Positions 51,730 through 61,600 of a DNA stretch of 64,000 bases are shown piece by piece. The number at the start of each line of letters is the position of its first letter. Position 1 is the stretch's first letter. The stretch is from UBA1563 sp041671545. Lineage in GTDB: Bacteria > Bacteroidota > Ignavibacteria > Ignavibacteriales > Ignavibacteriaceae. The stretch is taken from the NCBI GenBank assembly GCA_041671545.1, contig JBAZBI010000002.1, forward strand, positions 1 through 64,000, written 5' to 3'. Position numbers and translations under genes: made by a program. The notes beneath the pieces were generated by a model. That model was not told the DNA's origin. It saw nothing but the letters and a program-made list of their open reading frames with translations, and searched no databases.

Positions 51730-52488
51730 TTAACCCTGCTCGAACAACTCATCAAATTTAATAGATTTATATTTTAACAAATCCTCAAGCATTCTCCGGC
51801 TTTCAATCACCGTTACGGAAGGATCTAAATACTGCACTAATTCATCCTGTGGATTTTCCATCTCAATATATATTTTTGCGTGTTGATTTAATTTCTTTAT
51901 GCGAGAGAGTAGATGCAACGTTTTTACATCGGGATCTTTAAAGCGGATATTAGAAAATACGAAAACATAATCAGCGTATTTGATATTCGCTTTCTTCAGG
52001 TTTAATGGATTAATCGGAACGCCTCTCACAAATAAGTGTTCGGGATAGGGATTGGTTTCCACCAGATCGGTAACAATAACCATTTCTTTTCCAGCAAACT
52101 TTTCATATTGCTGAATTTCCTGGATCAATTCATCTGCAAAGGCAGTGTATTCACAGATAACGATATGATTTTTGCAAGCGACTTGAGCTAATCCGCGTAT
52201 GTGCTTCTCAAACGATTGATGAACTGATTCAGCTATAATAGTGATGATGTTAGTATAAAAAAATACTCCGACAATAATAGAAACAATCGCAGAGATTCTT
52301 CCGATTGTGGTTATTGGATATACATCGCCATAACCAACCGTGGTTGAGCTTACCATCCACCACCACACTACATCAAAAAAAGAATGAACATGCGGATTGA
52401 CGCCAATCTCGGCATAGTAAAAAATAGTTGTATTGATGGCAAAGCTTACAACTAATACCATCATTAAGAAATATATTCTAGACTTCAT
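51730..52488 (-). CDS. Potassium channel with cytosolic RCK-like domain
   Basis: This 252-residue protein has two membrane helices (residues ~5-27 and ~65-88) around a pore loop with the selectivity filter TTVGYGD (49-55). A cytosolic nucleotide-binding-like domain follows (HIVICEYTAFADELIQEI, YADYVFVFSNIRF), as in RCK channels, although its GxGxxG loop is degenerate. It would conduct K+ as a tetramer. It is the last gene of the minus-strand operon that begins at the SDR gene. Confidence 0.9.
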   Translation of the reverse strand: MKSRIYFLMMVLVVSFAINTTIFYYAEIGVNPHVHSFFDVVWWWMVSSTTVGYGDVYPITTIGRISAIVSIIVGVFFYTNIITIIAESVHQSFEKHIRGLAQVACKNHIVICEYTAFADELIQEIQQYEKFAGKEMVIVTDLVETNPYPEHLFVRGVPINPLNLKKANIKYADYVFVFSNIRFKDPDVKTLHLLSRIKKLNQHAKIYIEMENPQDELVQYLDPSVTVIESRRMLEDLLKYKSIKFDELFEQG

Positions 52489-52496
52489 AGTAACCT

Positions 52497-53138
52497 TTAA
52501 GTTAGGAGCAAAAGTTCATAAATTTTTTCCACAATATAATCGGGTTTTTCCTTTTGTAAAATATCTTTCGAGCGATAACCCCAAGTAACTGCGCAAGTTT
52601 TAGCACCGGCATTCTTTCCGCACCGCACATCAAGTTCAGAATCTCCGATCATCATAGTTTGCGTCGGCAATACAGAGAGAGAGTTACAAATATGTAACAA
52701 CGGTTCCGGCGAAGGCTTGACTTCAACTCCATTCCGTCTTCCCATTATTTCATCAAAATATTTATCCAGGCCAAAGTGATGAAGAATGTTTTGCGCTTGA
52801 TCTTGCGATTTGGTTGTTAGCAAAGCAATCTTCTTTCCGTTTTTTTTCAAAGTTGAAATAACTTCCTCCACGTCAGGATAAAGTTTTGTTGTGTCGATAA
52901 AATCAAAATAAATTGTTTTATACACATTAATAAATTCTTCAACATCATCAACGTGAATGTTCAAGTCATCAAAGATGGTTTGAAAATGTTCGCCGATGCG
53001 CTTGTCTAATTCCTCTTTTGGAAGATGAACCGTTCGCCCGAAATGCTCAAATGTTTTGATTGTGGTTTGATAAATTGTCTCGGAGGATTCGGTTAATGTT
53101 CCATCCAGATCAAAGACAATAAGTTGTGTGTGTTTCAT
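52497..53138 (-). CDS. HAD-family phosphatase, phosphoglycolate-phosphatase-like
   Basis: This 213-residue HAD hydrolase has Asp10 and Asp12 in VFDLDGTLTES, Thr in ALLTTKS, Lys in VKPSPEP and the final acidic motif MIGDSELDVRCGKNAG. The helical cap between residues ~18 and 90 is that of the Gph/PGMB group. The substrate is probably a small phosphorylated metabolite and is not determined by sequence. It is separated from the channel gene by only 8 bases. Confidence 0.9.
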   Translation of the reverse strand: MKHTQLIVFDLDGTLTESSETIYQTTIKTFEHFGRTVHLPKEELDKRIGEHFQTIFDDLNIHVDDVEEFINVYKTIYFDFIDTTKLYPDVEEVISTLKKNGKKIALLTTKSQDQAQNILHHFGLDKYFDEIMGRRNGVEVKPSPEPLLHICNSLSVLPTQTMMIGDSELDVRCGKNAGAKTCAVTWGYRSKDILQKEKPDYIVEKIYELLLLT

Positions 53139-53159
53139 TAGTCATGTATCTCAAAACTT

Positions 53160-53537
53160 TTAGAATAAATAATTATCGGGAATTCCTTTTCTCCCGGCGT
53201 ATCCACTTTCGGGAGAGTGATAATAACTGATGGTCTCCTCGTCGCTGCGCCAGCAAAGAAACACTTCTTCACCGTCTATCACGGAAGGAAAATCTACCAG
53301 ACCGAGAGAGAAATCCCAATCCTTGTAATAACATCCGACCTCCATTAATTCTTTTAAGTAAATTTGCATTGTTTTCATACGTTCAGGTATTTCTGGATTT
53401 AGTTGAACATTTCCGCCAACTTGATCCATCAGAAATTGAATTTCCTTTCCTTCCAGCAGAATATCTTCTACAATTTTCTTAACCAGCGGAAGTGTATTGA
53501 TCGCTTCTTTCGGAGTAAAATATTTTATATCAGCCAT
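53160..53537 (-). CDS. DUF2203 protein
   Basis: This 125-residue protein of unknown function starts at ATG 53537 (AAGG in front); the upstream TTG frame is less likely. YFTPKEAINTLPLVKKIVEDI and the WDFSLGLVDFPSVIDGEEVFLCWRSDEETISYYH block are the DUF2203 signature. It is cytosolic and is the third of five genes in an operon. Confidence 0.85.
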   Translation of the reverse strand: MADIKYFTPKEAINTLPLVKKIVEDILLEGKEIQFLMDQVGGNVQLNPEIPERMKTMQIYLKELMEVGCYYKDWDFSLGLVDFPSVIDGEEVFLCWRSDEETISYYHSPESGYAGRKGIPDNYLF

Positions 53538-53563
53538 TTTACCTTGGTCTTTCAAATTTTTCC

Positions 53564-56500
53564 TTACAACTTTCTTGCAACCACCACTACGGTTTTCTGT
53601 TTATCAACCACAGAGGAAGCATCATTCATCGCTTCAAGATAAACAATATAAATCCCGATACGAAGCGGGTTGCCGTCATCAGCTAATCCATCAAAAACAA
53701 CGGAACCCGATTGTCCACTTGCCTGATTGTTCAAAAGCGTTCTCACCAATCTTCCTTTCGAATCGAAGACCTTAATTCGCGTTTGTGATATTGCCTGTGA
53801 TAAATTGAAATTGATAATAGTAAAATCTTCAAAGCCGTCATTGTCGGGAGAAAAAGGATTCGGCGATATCGAAATGTTTGCGGCTGTGTTTGTATTTGTT
53901 GTAAAAATGCTGTTTTGTTTTCCGGGAGTTGCACCGCTAACCGCAACCGAAGTGCTCCAATTGCTGCTCAGGTTACCGTCAATATTTGGACTTATTCTTT
54001 CAATCGATCTGTTGTTCGTATTTATAATATTTTTGTTGTGCCATTTGTCTGAATAGAAAATTGAATCGATACTGCCGCCGAAAATGTTTTTAAGCAGAAT
54101 CAGTTCACCTGTGTTTGCAAAGCCGAGCGAGGATTCATTCGCAATTGAAATGTTCGGAAACGAAAGCAGTTCAGGATACTTTTTTAGTATGATAGAATCC
54201 GCGGCAAGAATGTAAAGCTCATTTGGTGAAACAACAAATCCGGTTTCAGAAAGTTTAAAGAAATTTCCCTTCTCATCTTCAATACGCCAGCCGCCGATGT
54301 TTATTGAATCGTTTGATGTATTTTGAAACTCAACAAACTCGCTGTTGTCTGTATCGGGATCAAACAAAATTTCATTTACAACAATTGCGTTTCGGTTGAC
54401 GTTTTGATTTGGAAGAAGATTTTCTCCTCCGGCAGAATTTCCATTTACTGCAAGCGCGGTAATCCAACTCAAACTATCATTTGCCCCGCTGATGTGTTCA
54501 ATTGAAAAACCTTTTTTACCTGCCCAAGTAGATTTGTAATGCATTCTATCGATCAACGCATCGCGGAAATCATAAACATGAATACCGTCTTCCGTGTTGC
54601 TAAGCGAAGGAAGATTAACCGGAATAAATTTTATGTTTAGCGTGGGATGATACGAATTGAAAAACGAGACTGAGTCTTTTGCAAGCACAACAAATTCGTT
54701 TGGTGAAAGATAAAAATCGTTGTAGGTAATTTTTACTTTTGTCGGAGTAGAAAGCGAATCGGATATCGACCAATTTTTTAAGTTGATTGAATCCTTCGCC
54801 ACAAGTTCGATCCATTCAGGAGCGTTATCATTCGGATCATACATCACTTCGTTTATAACGATTGCTTGCTGCCGGTATCCCGGTTCAAAATATTTTTCGA
54901 CATAATTGTTAAGCGTGTCTTCATCAGCAGTAAAAACAACTTTTGCAGCAAACAAAGTCCGCTTGGAGACTGAACCGTCTGTTGCAGTAAAAACTTTAAT
55001 TGAATCTCCGCTTTGTAACTGCGTGTTGATTGTTTGCGTATCGAATAAATTATCGGCAACATGGTTTGAATCGGTATCAACAAAAAACTGTACCGAGAAA
55101 TTGTCTGCCGGTTTTGTGCCGATATTTTTAATCACCGCATAAATTGGAAAGTTCTCGTTTTCACCAAACGATGGTTGGTTTGTAGCAAGATTTGAAATGG
55201 TTAAATCAAAATCTTTCGGCGTTTGACTATTGATTCTTCCCGGAGTGCTTTGCTCAATATCCAGCGAACTTCCCCAATTATCAGGTTGATTTGCCGAAAC
55301 AGAAAGCAATTTTCGTTCGAGCGAAAATCCGGAAGTTCCGCCCCAAGCGCTGTTATAGAAAACAGAATCCATAACAACCACGCGGTTATCTTTTAACACA
55401 ACACCGTCAACATCGTTATTTAATACAGGCAAATTAACTTTTGCAATTTTGGAGGGAATTGACCGATGATAATTTATGATTGATGAATCTTTTACGAGCA
55501 CACCGAAAGATTGAGGCAACAAAATAAAATCTCCCGAAACTTTTCCATACGCCGGAGTTGTATAAACATCGTTAATAGTCCAATCTTTTAAATTGATCGT
55601 ATCGTTAGATGCGTTAAAAACCTCAATCCATTCAGGCTCACTATTAACGGGTGTAAACATAACTTCGTTCACCAGCACACTACCTGATGGAAATCCTGCT
55701 GAAAGAGTTTTGTAGAAAAAATTATTTGTGGTGTCTTCGTCCTGTGCAAAAATTCCTTTAACGAATATTCCTTTTGTTCCTTTAAACTTTTCATAAACAT
55801 AATTGAAAGGGACGGTAAGTGAATCAAGCGGAGTAAGCGTAAACGGATCTGAAGTTATTGCGGCGGCATCGGGAATTGAATCAAGGTTTTCGTCAAGATA
55901 AAGTTCTAGATGAAATGACAAATCATTTTTTCCAGGATTTTTTACCTTCGCGGAAAAAGAAATATTTTCTCCTGAAACCGGATTTTGCGGTGAGAAATAA
56001 ATATCCGTTACTGTTCCATCAAAATCTTTTCGTGTAACGGAATTAATTTTCCCCGGAGTTGCTTTAAAAATTCCAGTCGAAGTTTTCCAGTTTGCTTGGT
56101 TTATCGAAGACTCGTTCGCATCAACTCTTTCAAGCGATCTTCCGTTACTGCCGCCCCACGATGAAAAATAATAAAGACTGTCGATCAAAACATTGAGAGA
56201 ATCTCTTAACACAACAGCATCATCGGTGTTGTTTAAAGCCGGTAAACTCAACACTATAATCGGGGATGAAACCGAATAGTGACTTAAAATCGTTGAGTCT
56301 TTACTTAAAACGATGTACGCTCTTGCCGGAACGAAAACATCAACACTGCTTATTGCAACGGGAGTGGTATTGTCGGAAATTTTCCACTTCTTCAAATTCT
56401 TTTGTTCATCAGAGCGGTTATACAGTTCGATCCACTCCGGTTCACCGCTGATTGGCGCATACATTATTTCGTTAATCACCAAATCGTTAAACAAATTCGG

Positions 56501-57418
56501 TTTTGGATAAACTGTAAAAGTGGAAATTTTTATATTGTTTATTTGATTTTCATCAAGTGGTAATTTTATGAAAACGAGGATTTGATAATTCCCCGCCGAC
56601 AAATTTTGAAGCTGTGAAGAAACGGTTACTGAGTCTTCCGAATTAAGTGAAAGCACTTGTTCGTAAAATTTTTCTGATAGTTCACCAATTGCGTTTTTAT
56701 TTGTATCTAAAAACATTTCCACCATTAAATTTTGAACAGAAGAAACTCCAAGATTACGAATCACTGCGTTTATCTCTATGCTGCTATCAATAAAAGGATA
56801 AATTGGCGAAATTAAAATTGAGGAAACAGTGAGATCTATCGATAAAGGAGAAACAGAATTTTTGCTTCCAGGTGTTCCGTTTGTTTGGAGTGCATTACCC
56901 CAGTTAGTCGGCGAATTGTCTTTATTTAAAATTTTCTTTTCGTCTGAAATTCCGGTTCCGTTGTTCGCTGAGTAGAGGTATGTTTCAAGCGTGTCTCCGG
57001 CAGATGAAATTAGTTTTAGTTCGCGGTCGGATGTGTTTGCCATTCCCGATGTACCGAAAGAATTGTCGGAGATTCTTAAAATTAAAGCAGACGCCGGATT
57101 AAGATTTTTGTAAATACCACTTGTTAGATCATAATCCTTTTCAACAACTACCGCAAAACCGTTTGGAGGGAGTTTTGTACCAAAACCGGCAGAAAGAATG
57201 GTGTCTGGATTCGAGGTCGAATATTTAATTAAAAATTTTGAAAGATCAACTGAATCTGTCTCGCTCATGTTATAAAGCTCGACAAACTCGTTGTTGCCGG
57301 AATTGGGATTGAACATTATTTCGGAAAAAGTAATCAGTGAATCACTTTGCGCTTTCCCGGCTTGAGAGAAAACAATCAAGCAAAAAGAAATAGTAGCAAG
57401 CGCAAAAAATTTTTTCAT
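53564..57418 (-). CDS. Large exported lamin-tail-domain protein
   Basis: This 1,284-residue protein has a signal peptide. Five lamin-tail domains carry a (V/I)NE(I/V)M(F/Y)xP-type opening and an E(W/F)(I/V)E motif (EIMFNPNSGNNEFVELYNMS, EIMYAPISGEPEWIELYN, EVMFTPVNSEPEWIEVFN, EVMYDPNDNAPEWIELV, EILFDPDTDNSEFVEFQN). CARDB-like beta domains lie between them. The C-terminal ~90 residues are FlgD-Ig-like (SPNPFSPDNDGFEDFTIINF, KVFDSKGRLVRTLLNN), a domain common on Ignavibacteria secreted proteins, in place of a standard sorting tail. It is probably a surface or matrix protein. It overlaps the SDR gene by 4 bases. Confidence 0.88.
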   Translation of the reverse strand: MKKFFALATISFCLIVFSQAGKAQSDSLITFSEIMFNPNSGNNEFVELYNMSETDSVDLSKFLIKYSTSNPDTILSAGFGTKLPPNGFAVVVEKDYDLTSGIYKNLNPASALILRISDNSFGTSGMANTSDRELKLISSAGDTLETYLYSANNGTGISDEKKILNKDNSPTNWGNALQTNGTPGSKNSVSPLSIDLTVSSILISPIYPFIDSSIEINAVIRNLGVSSVQNLMVEMFLDTNKNAIGELSEKFYEQVLSLNSEDSVTVSSQLQNLSAGNYQILVFIKLPLDENQINNIKISTFTVYPKPNLFNDLVINEIMYAPISGEPEWIELYNRSDEQKNLKKWKISDNTTPVAISSVDVFVPARAYIVLSKDSTILSHYSVSSPIIVLSLPALNNTDDAVVLRDSLNVLIDSLYYFSSWGGSNGRSLERVDANESSINQANWKTSTGIFKATPGKINSVTRKDFDGTVTDIYFSPQNPVSGENISFSAKVKNPGKNDLSFHLELYLDENLDSIPDAAAITSDPFTLTPLDSLTVPFNYVYEKFKGTKGIFVKGIFAQDEDTTNNFFYKTLSAGFPSGSVLVNEVMFTPVNSEPEWIEVFNASNDTINLKDWTINDVYTTPAYGKVSGDFILLPQSFGVLVKDSSIINYHRSIPSKIAKVNLPVLNNDVDGVVLKDNRVVVMDSVFYNSAWGGTSGFSLERKLLSVSANQPDNWGSSLDIEQSTPGRINSQTPKDFDLTISNLATNQPSFGENENFPIYAVIKNIGTKPADNFSVQFFVDTDSNHVADNLFDTQTINTQLQSGDSIKVFTATDGSVSKRTLFAAKVVFTADEDTLNNYVEKYFEPGYRQQAIVINEVMYDPNDNAPEWIELVAKDSINLKNWSISDSLSTPTKVKITYNDFYLSPNEFVVLAKDSVSFFNSYHPTLNIKFIPVNLPSLSNTEDGIHVYDFRDALIDRMHYKSTWAGKKGFSIEHISGANDSLSWITALAVNGNSAGGENLLPNQNVNRNAIVVNEILFDPDTDNSEFVEFQNTSNDSINIGGWRIEDEKGNFFKLSETGFVVSPNELYILAADSIILKKYPELLSFPNISIANESSLGFANTGELILLKNIFGGSIDSIFYSDKWHNKNIINTNNRSIERISPNIDGNLSSNWSTSVAVSGATPGKQNSIFTTNTNTAANISISPNPFSPDNDGFEDFTIINFNLSQAISQTRIKVFDSKGRLVRTLLNNQASGQSGSVVFDGLADDGNPLRIGIYIVYLEAMNDASSVVDKQKTVVVVARKL

Positions 57419-58191
57419 TTTTTCAACGGTTTTTTCAGTTGTCGTTGAGATAGGCGGTCAAATAACCAATTCGCGAGTATCTTCATAATTTTTATCCCCA
57501 ATACCGCACCGAAAGTGAATTGAATGATCTTTTTCTCTTTCTTAATTCCTTCAATAATGATCTTCACGGCTTTTTCAACGGGAATGATGAACGGCATATC
57601 AAATTCGTTTTTGTCCGTCATTGGAGTTTTAACAAAACCGGGTTTTACCGTTAAAACTTTAATGTTGTACTTCTGCAATTCGATCCTCAAACTTTCCAAA
57701 TACGTTGAAGCTGCCGCTTTGCTGGCGCAGTAAAATCCGCTGCGGGGAAAACCACGGCTCTCTGCAAGTGAAGAAACGCCGACGATCATTCCTTTTTTGG
57801 CTTGAATAAAATCGGGGATTACCTGGTTTGCGCAGAAGATCATTCCCAACACGTTTACGGCGAATGTTTGCACGGCTTTTACAGATTCATCTTTTCTCAC
57901 ATCGGTTCTGAAACTAACTCCCGCGTTTAGCACTAAAATATCAATTGAGTTGAAAAATTTTTTTATATGAACGAAAACTTTTTCAACTTCCTCTTTATTG
58001 GAAACATCGCACTTATATATCTTCACGATAACGTGATACTTCGAAACTTCCTGAGCAACAGCCTCCAACTCTTCAATTCTCCTGGCGAGCAAAACTAAGC
58101 TGTTACCGGCTTTAGCAAATTGAAGCGCGAGCGCCTTTCCTATTCCGCTGGAAGCTCCCGTGATTACAACATTTTTTCCGGTCAATTTCAT
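57415..58191 (-). CDS. Short-chain dehydrogenase/reductase
   Basis: The protein has 258 residues from the ATG at 58191. The NAD(P)-binding GASSGIGKAL, the structural LNAG and the catalytic Ser/Tyr-x3-Lys (SSLAESRGFPRSGFYCASKAA) are all present. The C-terminal ~30 residues are hydrophobic-basic, suggesting a membrane attachment. The substrate is unknown; the family includes lipid and sugar ketoreductases. It heads the five-gene minus-strand operon. Confidence 0.9.
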   Translation of the reverse strand: MKLTGKNVVITGASSGIGKALALQFAKAGNSLVLLARRIEELEAVAQEVSKYHVIVKIYKCDVSNKEEVEKVFVHIKKFFNSIDILVLNAGVSFRTDVRKDESVKAVQTFAVNVLGMIFCANQVIPDFIQAKKGMIVGVSSLAESRGFPRSGFYCASKAAASTYLESLRIELQKYNIKVLTVKPGFVKTPMTDKNEFDMPFIIPVEKAVKIIIEGIKKEKKIIQFTFGAVLGIKIMKILANWLFDRLSQRQLKKPLKK

Positions 58192-58319
58192 GGAGTAAGT
58201 TCCCAAATTTATTGTAAGAAATTTAACCAAAAATTTTAGAATAGAAGAACTTTTTCCTCACTTGTAGCAATACAACATTTTTGTCTACTAAAAAAATTTA
58301 CAATTCCTTCAGAAATTCT

Positions 58320-58327
58320 TATCTTTG
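58320..58327 (+). promoter_or_regulatory. -10 element (TAnnTTTG) of the YkgJ-rpoN operon
   Basis: TATCTTTG lies 16 bases before the ATG at 58344, giving a leader of about 10 bases. No -33 TTTG was found at the normal distance. Confidence 0.45.
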
Positions 58328-58343
58328 TACAAAAATTATTCCA

Positions 58344-58913
58344 ATGTTTAATAACAATTTTATATCGATTAACGACGTTTTACTCCGGACAGAAGTGGTA
58401 GAAACTCATTTTTTCTGCGACCTTGGCAAGTGCAAGGGGGCGTGCTGTACGCTTGAAAGCGAATACGGCGCACCGCTTAACGAAGATGAATTGATCGAAA
58501 TGGAAAAAGCTCTGCCGTTAGTTAAAAACATCGTTCCCGAAAAACATTGGGAAGAAATTGAAGAGTTGGGTTTTTACGAGGAAAAAGATGGCGAGCTTTT
58601 AACCCGAAGTGTGAACAACAAAGCGTGCGTTTTTGTTTATTTTGATAAACAGATTGCTAAATGCTCACTCGAAAAGCTTTTCTTCGAAAAGAAAATTATG
58701 TTTCAAAAACCTATTTCGTGTCATCTTTTTCCTATTCGTGTTTCCAACTTTGGCGGAGAGGTTCTTCGATTTGAAAAATTTTCAGACTGCTCTCCTGCGC
58801 TCGAAAAAGGAGCCGAAGAAAATGTCACGGCTTTTCAATTTTGTCAAAACAGTTTAGAACGAAAATACGGCAGCAAATGGTACAAAAAAGCAAAAGAAAT
58901 AACCGGTAAATAA
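58344..58913 (+). CDS. YkgJ/DUF3109 cysteine-cluster protein
   Basis: This 189-residue protein starts at the ATG at 58344 rather than the upstream frame, because the -10 element lies between them. The clustered cysteines CDLGKCKGACC (residues 25-35), CVF, C and C-H-L form the family's metal-binding centre. The function is unknown. It lies 2 bases before rpoN and is cotranscribed with it. Confidence 0.88.
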   Translation: MFNNNFISINDVLLRTEVVETHFFCDLGKCKGACCTLESEYGAPLNEDELIEMEKALPLVKNIVPEKHWEEIEELGFYEEKDGELLTRSVNNKACVFVYFDKQIAKCSLEKLFFEKKIMFQKPISCHLFPIRVSNFGGEVLRFEKFSDCSPALEKGAEENVTAFQFCQNSLERKYGSKWYKKAKEITGK

Positions 58914-58915
58914 CT

Positions 58916-60367
58916 ATGCTCTCACTTTCACAACGCCTTTCGCAGCAGCAAAAACTTTCTCCGCAGCAAATCCAATATCAAAAACTGCTGCAACTAAATA
59001 CGATGGCTCTTGAGCAACGGATAAAAACCGAGCTTGAGCTAAATCCAATTCTTGAAGAAGACCTGGAATTAAAACAAGAAGAAAAAGAACCGGATGAAGT
59101 AGGTGAAGAGCCGGAAGATTCGGATTACAGCGAAGAGGATGAGTTTGGTTTAGAAGATTATATGAACGACGAAGATTATTTCGATGATCCTTCGTACAAC
59201 AGCAATGCACAAAAAGATCAGGAATCCTTTCATCCGACTGCGCCGCAGCGTGAATCGATTCAAGAACATTTGCTCAACCAGCTTTACTTGCTTCAACTTG
59301 ATGAACAGTTAGTTTTGCTGGGTGAAGAAATTATCGGCAATCTTGATCAAGATGGCTACCTGAAACAAGATCTGCAAACTATCGTAAGCAATTTGGAGAT
59401 GTTTGACCACACAAATGTTTCGCTGCAGGATGCAGAAAATGTTTTAAAAGAAATTCAAGTGTTGGATCCAATTGGGATTGCTTCCCGCAATCTTCAAGAA
59501 TGCTTGATCATTCAACTTCAGCACGGCACTTTTGATCCTTATTATTCTTATTTAGCTGAGGAAATGCTAAAAAATCATTTTGATGATTTTGTTCAAAAAA
59601 GATTTGATTCAACAATGCAGAAGATGTCTCTCACATCGGAAACACTTCGCGCAGTTCTTGATCTGATCCAGAAATTAAATCCAAAACCGGGCGAAGGAAA
59701 TTTTGAAATTGCCGAACTGAACCAGATCACTCCAGATTTTCTTCTCGAAAAAGTTGAAGATAATTTTATTATCACACTCAACGACCGCGCGATGCCATCG
59801 GTAACGGTTAACGCCGGGTATATCGAAATGCTAAATGCAAATAAAGGGAAGAAGAAAATTTCCGACCGGGAAAAAAACACGTATAAATTTTTACGCGAAA
59901 AATTTGAATCGGCTAAATGGTTTATCGCCTGCATTGAACAGCGGCGCGAAACACTTCTTAAAGTGATGCGAGCAATTCTTGAGAAGCAAGTTGCTTTTTT
60001 TGAGAAAGGTCCAAAATTTCTCCGCCCAATGATCTACAAAGATATTGCCGAAGAAATCATGATGGACATTTCCACAATCAGCCGGGTGGTGAACGGAAAA
60101 TTTGTACAAAGCATGCAAGGCGTGCACGAGTTGAAATATTTCTTCAGCGAAGGTTTGGCGACCGATTCCGGAGAAGAAGTTTCAAATAAGCACATCAAAG
60201 AACGCATTAAAGAAATTATTATTAAAGAAGATAAACAATCGCCGCTAAGCGATGATAAAATTGCCGAAATATTGAACGAAGAAGGAATCCACATTGCGCG
60301 CCGCACCGTTGCAAAATACCGCGAACAGCTGCGGCTGCCGGTTGCCCGTTTGCGTAAAACATTATGA
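58916..60367 (+). CDS. rpoN: RNA polymerase sigma-54 factor
   Basis: This 483-residue sigma factor has the N-terminal Gln/Leu-rich activator region (LSQRLSQQQKLSPQQIQYQK), an acidic linker at ~50-95, the core-binding region and the DNA-binding region ending with the RpoN box ARRTVAKYRE (461-470). It directs transcription of genes needing an enhancer-binding ATPase. It overlaps the following membrane-protein gene by 4 bases (ATGA). Confidence 0.97.
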   Translation: MLSLSQRLSQQQKLSPQQIQYQKLLQLNTMALEQRIKTELELNPILEEDLELKQEEKEPDEVGEEPEDSDYSEEDEFGLEDYMNDEDYFDDPSYNSNAQKDQESFHPTAPQRESIQEHLLNQLYLLQLDEQLVLLGEEIIGNLDQDGYLKQDLQTIVSNLEMFDHTNVSLQDAENVLKEIQVLDPIGIASRNLQECLIIQLQHGTFDPYYSYLAEEMLKNHFDDFVQKRFDSTMQKMSLTSETLRAVLDLIQKLNPKPGEGNFEIAELNQITPDFLLEKVEDNFIITLNDRAMPSVTVNAGYIEMLNANKGKKKISDREKNTYKFLREKFESAKWFIACIEQRRETLLKVMRAILEKQVAFFEKGPKFLRPMIYKDIAEEIMMDISTISRVVNGKFVQSMQGVHELKYFFSEGLATDSGEEVSNKHIKERIKEIIIKEDKQSPLSDDKIAEILNEEGIHIARRTVAKYREQLRLPVARLRKTL

Positions 60368-61017
60368 TCCTTTTAGGAAACATCGTTCTCATCATTTTTC
60401 TCTTTTTGCTTTTCGGATGGCTGCATTCATTAACCGCATCCAACAAAATAAAAGAATTCGCGAGAGAACGTTTTCCAAAGTTTCTTCCCTTTTACCGCCT
60501 TACTTACAACATTGTTTCACTTTTCACTTTTTATTTATTCTGGGAGCTTTCACCCAAGCCGGACGTAATTCTTTATGATCTCTCTTCTCCATTGGACATT
60601 ATAATTATCCTTCCCCAATTCGCAAGTTTGTTCGCTTTGCTTTGGACGTTAACCTTTGTTGATGGAAAAGAATTTCTCGGCATCAGTCAAATACAGCGTT
60701 GGAAATCCGGAACTTATAAAGAGGATGAATTAGATGAAACTTCCGCGTTAAGGATTGAAGGACCATACAAATTCAGCCGTCATCCGATCTATTTATTTTC
60801 GATTTTGTTTCTGTTATTCCGCCCGACGATGAATATTTTCTACTTTGTTTTTGTTCTTTGTTCGCTTCTCTATTTTTCAATCGGCTCTTTTTATGAAGAG
60901 AAGAAATTAGTAGAACGTTTCGGCGGTGATTACGTCTCATATCAAAAAAATGTTTCAAGAATTTTTCCCTTAAAACCGTTGTTTCGGTTTCTAATAGAAA
61001 GATTCATCTGGAAATGA
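60364..61017 (+). CDS. Isoprenylcysteine methyltransferase-like membrane protein
   Basis: This 217-residue protein has five or six membrane helices. The C-terminal ICMT/NnrU-like signature is RIEGPYKFSRHPIYLFSILF and YEEKKLVERFGGDYVSYQK, in which the H-P-I-Y and E-E segments bind S-adenosylmethionine. The methyl acceptor is unknown. The gene overlaps the rpoN stop codon and is therefore translationally coupled. Confidence 0.85.
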   Translation: MILLGNIVLIIFLFLLFGWLHSLTASNKIKEFARERFPKFLPFYRLTYNIVSLFTFYLFWELSPKPDVILYDLSSPLDIIIILPQFASLFALLWTLTFVDGKEFLGISQIQRWKSGTYKEDELDETSALRIEGPYKFSRHPIYLFSILFLLFRPTMNIFYFVFVLCSLLYFSIGSFYEEKKLVERFGGDYVSYQKNVSRIFPLKPLFRFLIERFIWK

Positions 61018-61044
61018 TCGGCGGTCTTCTTATTCACTTAAAAA

Positions 61045-61079
61045 AAAGTTAATTTTACCAAAAGATTTTAGAGAATTAC
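61045..61079 (+). repeat. 35-bp direct repeat left of hicAB
   Basis: It begins AAAGTTAATTTTACC and contains AAAAGATTTTAGAG; 32 of 35 positions match 61601-61635. The two copies bracket the hicAB cassette. Confidence 0.8.
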
Positions 61080-61109
61080 AACGCTATTACATTGTTTTAG
61101 GAAAACAAA

Positions 61110-61364
61110 ATGGGCAAGTACAAACGATTGATAGAACAAATTGTTAGCGGTAGAGCTGATGCAAATATTTCTTTTAACGATATGTGCAATTTACTTATTC
61201 ATTTCGGCTTTGAGATGAGAGTCAGTGGAAGTCATCATATATTCAGAAAGACAGGTATTGAAGAGAAAATTAATTTACAGAAAAATGGAAGTAAGGCAAA
61301 ACCTTATCAAGTAAAACAAGTTCGACAAATGATTTTGAAGTATAAAATAGAAGGTATAGAGTGA
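61110..61364 (+). CDS. hicA: HicA-type mRNA interferase toxin
   Basis: This 84-residue HicA has NDMCNLLIHFGFEMRVSGSHHIFRK, with the catalytic His in the GSHH motif on a double-stranded-RNA-binding-like fold, and KPYQVKQVRQMI near the end. It cleaves mRNA when not bound by HicB. It overlaps hicB by 4 bases. Confidence 0.92.
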   Translation: MGKYKRLIEQIVSGRADANISFNDMCNLLIHFGFEMRVSGSHHIFRKTGIEEKINLQKNGSKAKPYQVKQVRQMILKYKIEGIE

Positions 61365-61576
61365 TGGACAGATATGAAATTATAATATATTGGAGCGATG
61401 AGGATAATGCTTATATAGCTGAAGTTCCGGAGTTACAAGGCTGTATGGCGCACGGAGATAATTACGAATCAGCATTAAAAAATGCCAAAGAAGCGGTGCA
61501 GCTTTGGATTAAAACAGCAAAAGAATTTAACGATCCAATCCCCGAACCGAAGGGACGCCGTCTCGTTTTCGCATAA
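61361..61576 (+). CDS. hicB: HicB-type antitoxin
   Basis: This 71-residue antitoxin has YWSDEDNAYIAEVPELQGCMAHG and a helix EAVQLWIKTA, the degraded RNase H-like HicB core. It is the short form without a C-terminal DNA-binding domain, so autoregulation probably needs HicA or another protein. Confidence 0.92.
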   Translation: MMDRYEIIIYWSDEDNAYIAEVPELQGCMAHGDNYESALKNAKEAVQLWIKTAKEFNDPIPEPKGRRLVFA

Positions 61577-61600
61577 AATTATTGAAATGCTCACAACAAT

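Noticed and set aside
58281..58343. Longer start for the YkgJ/DUF3109 gene
   Set aside because: The added 21 residues include the -10 element TATCTTTG and are not family-like.
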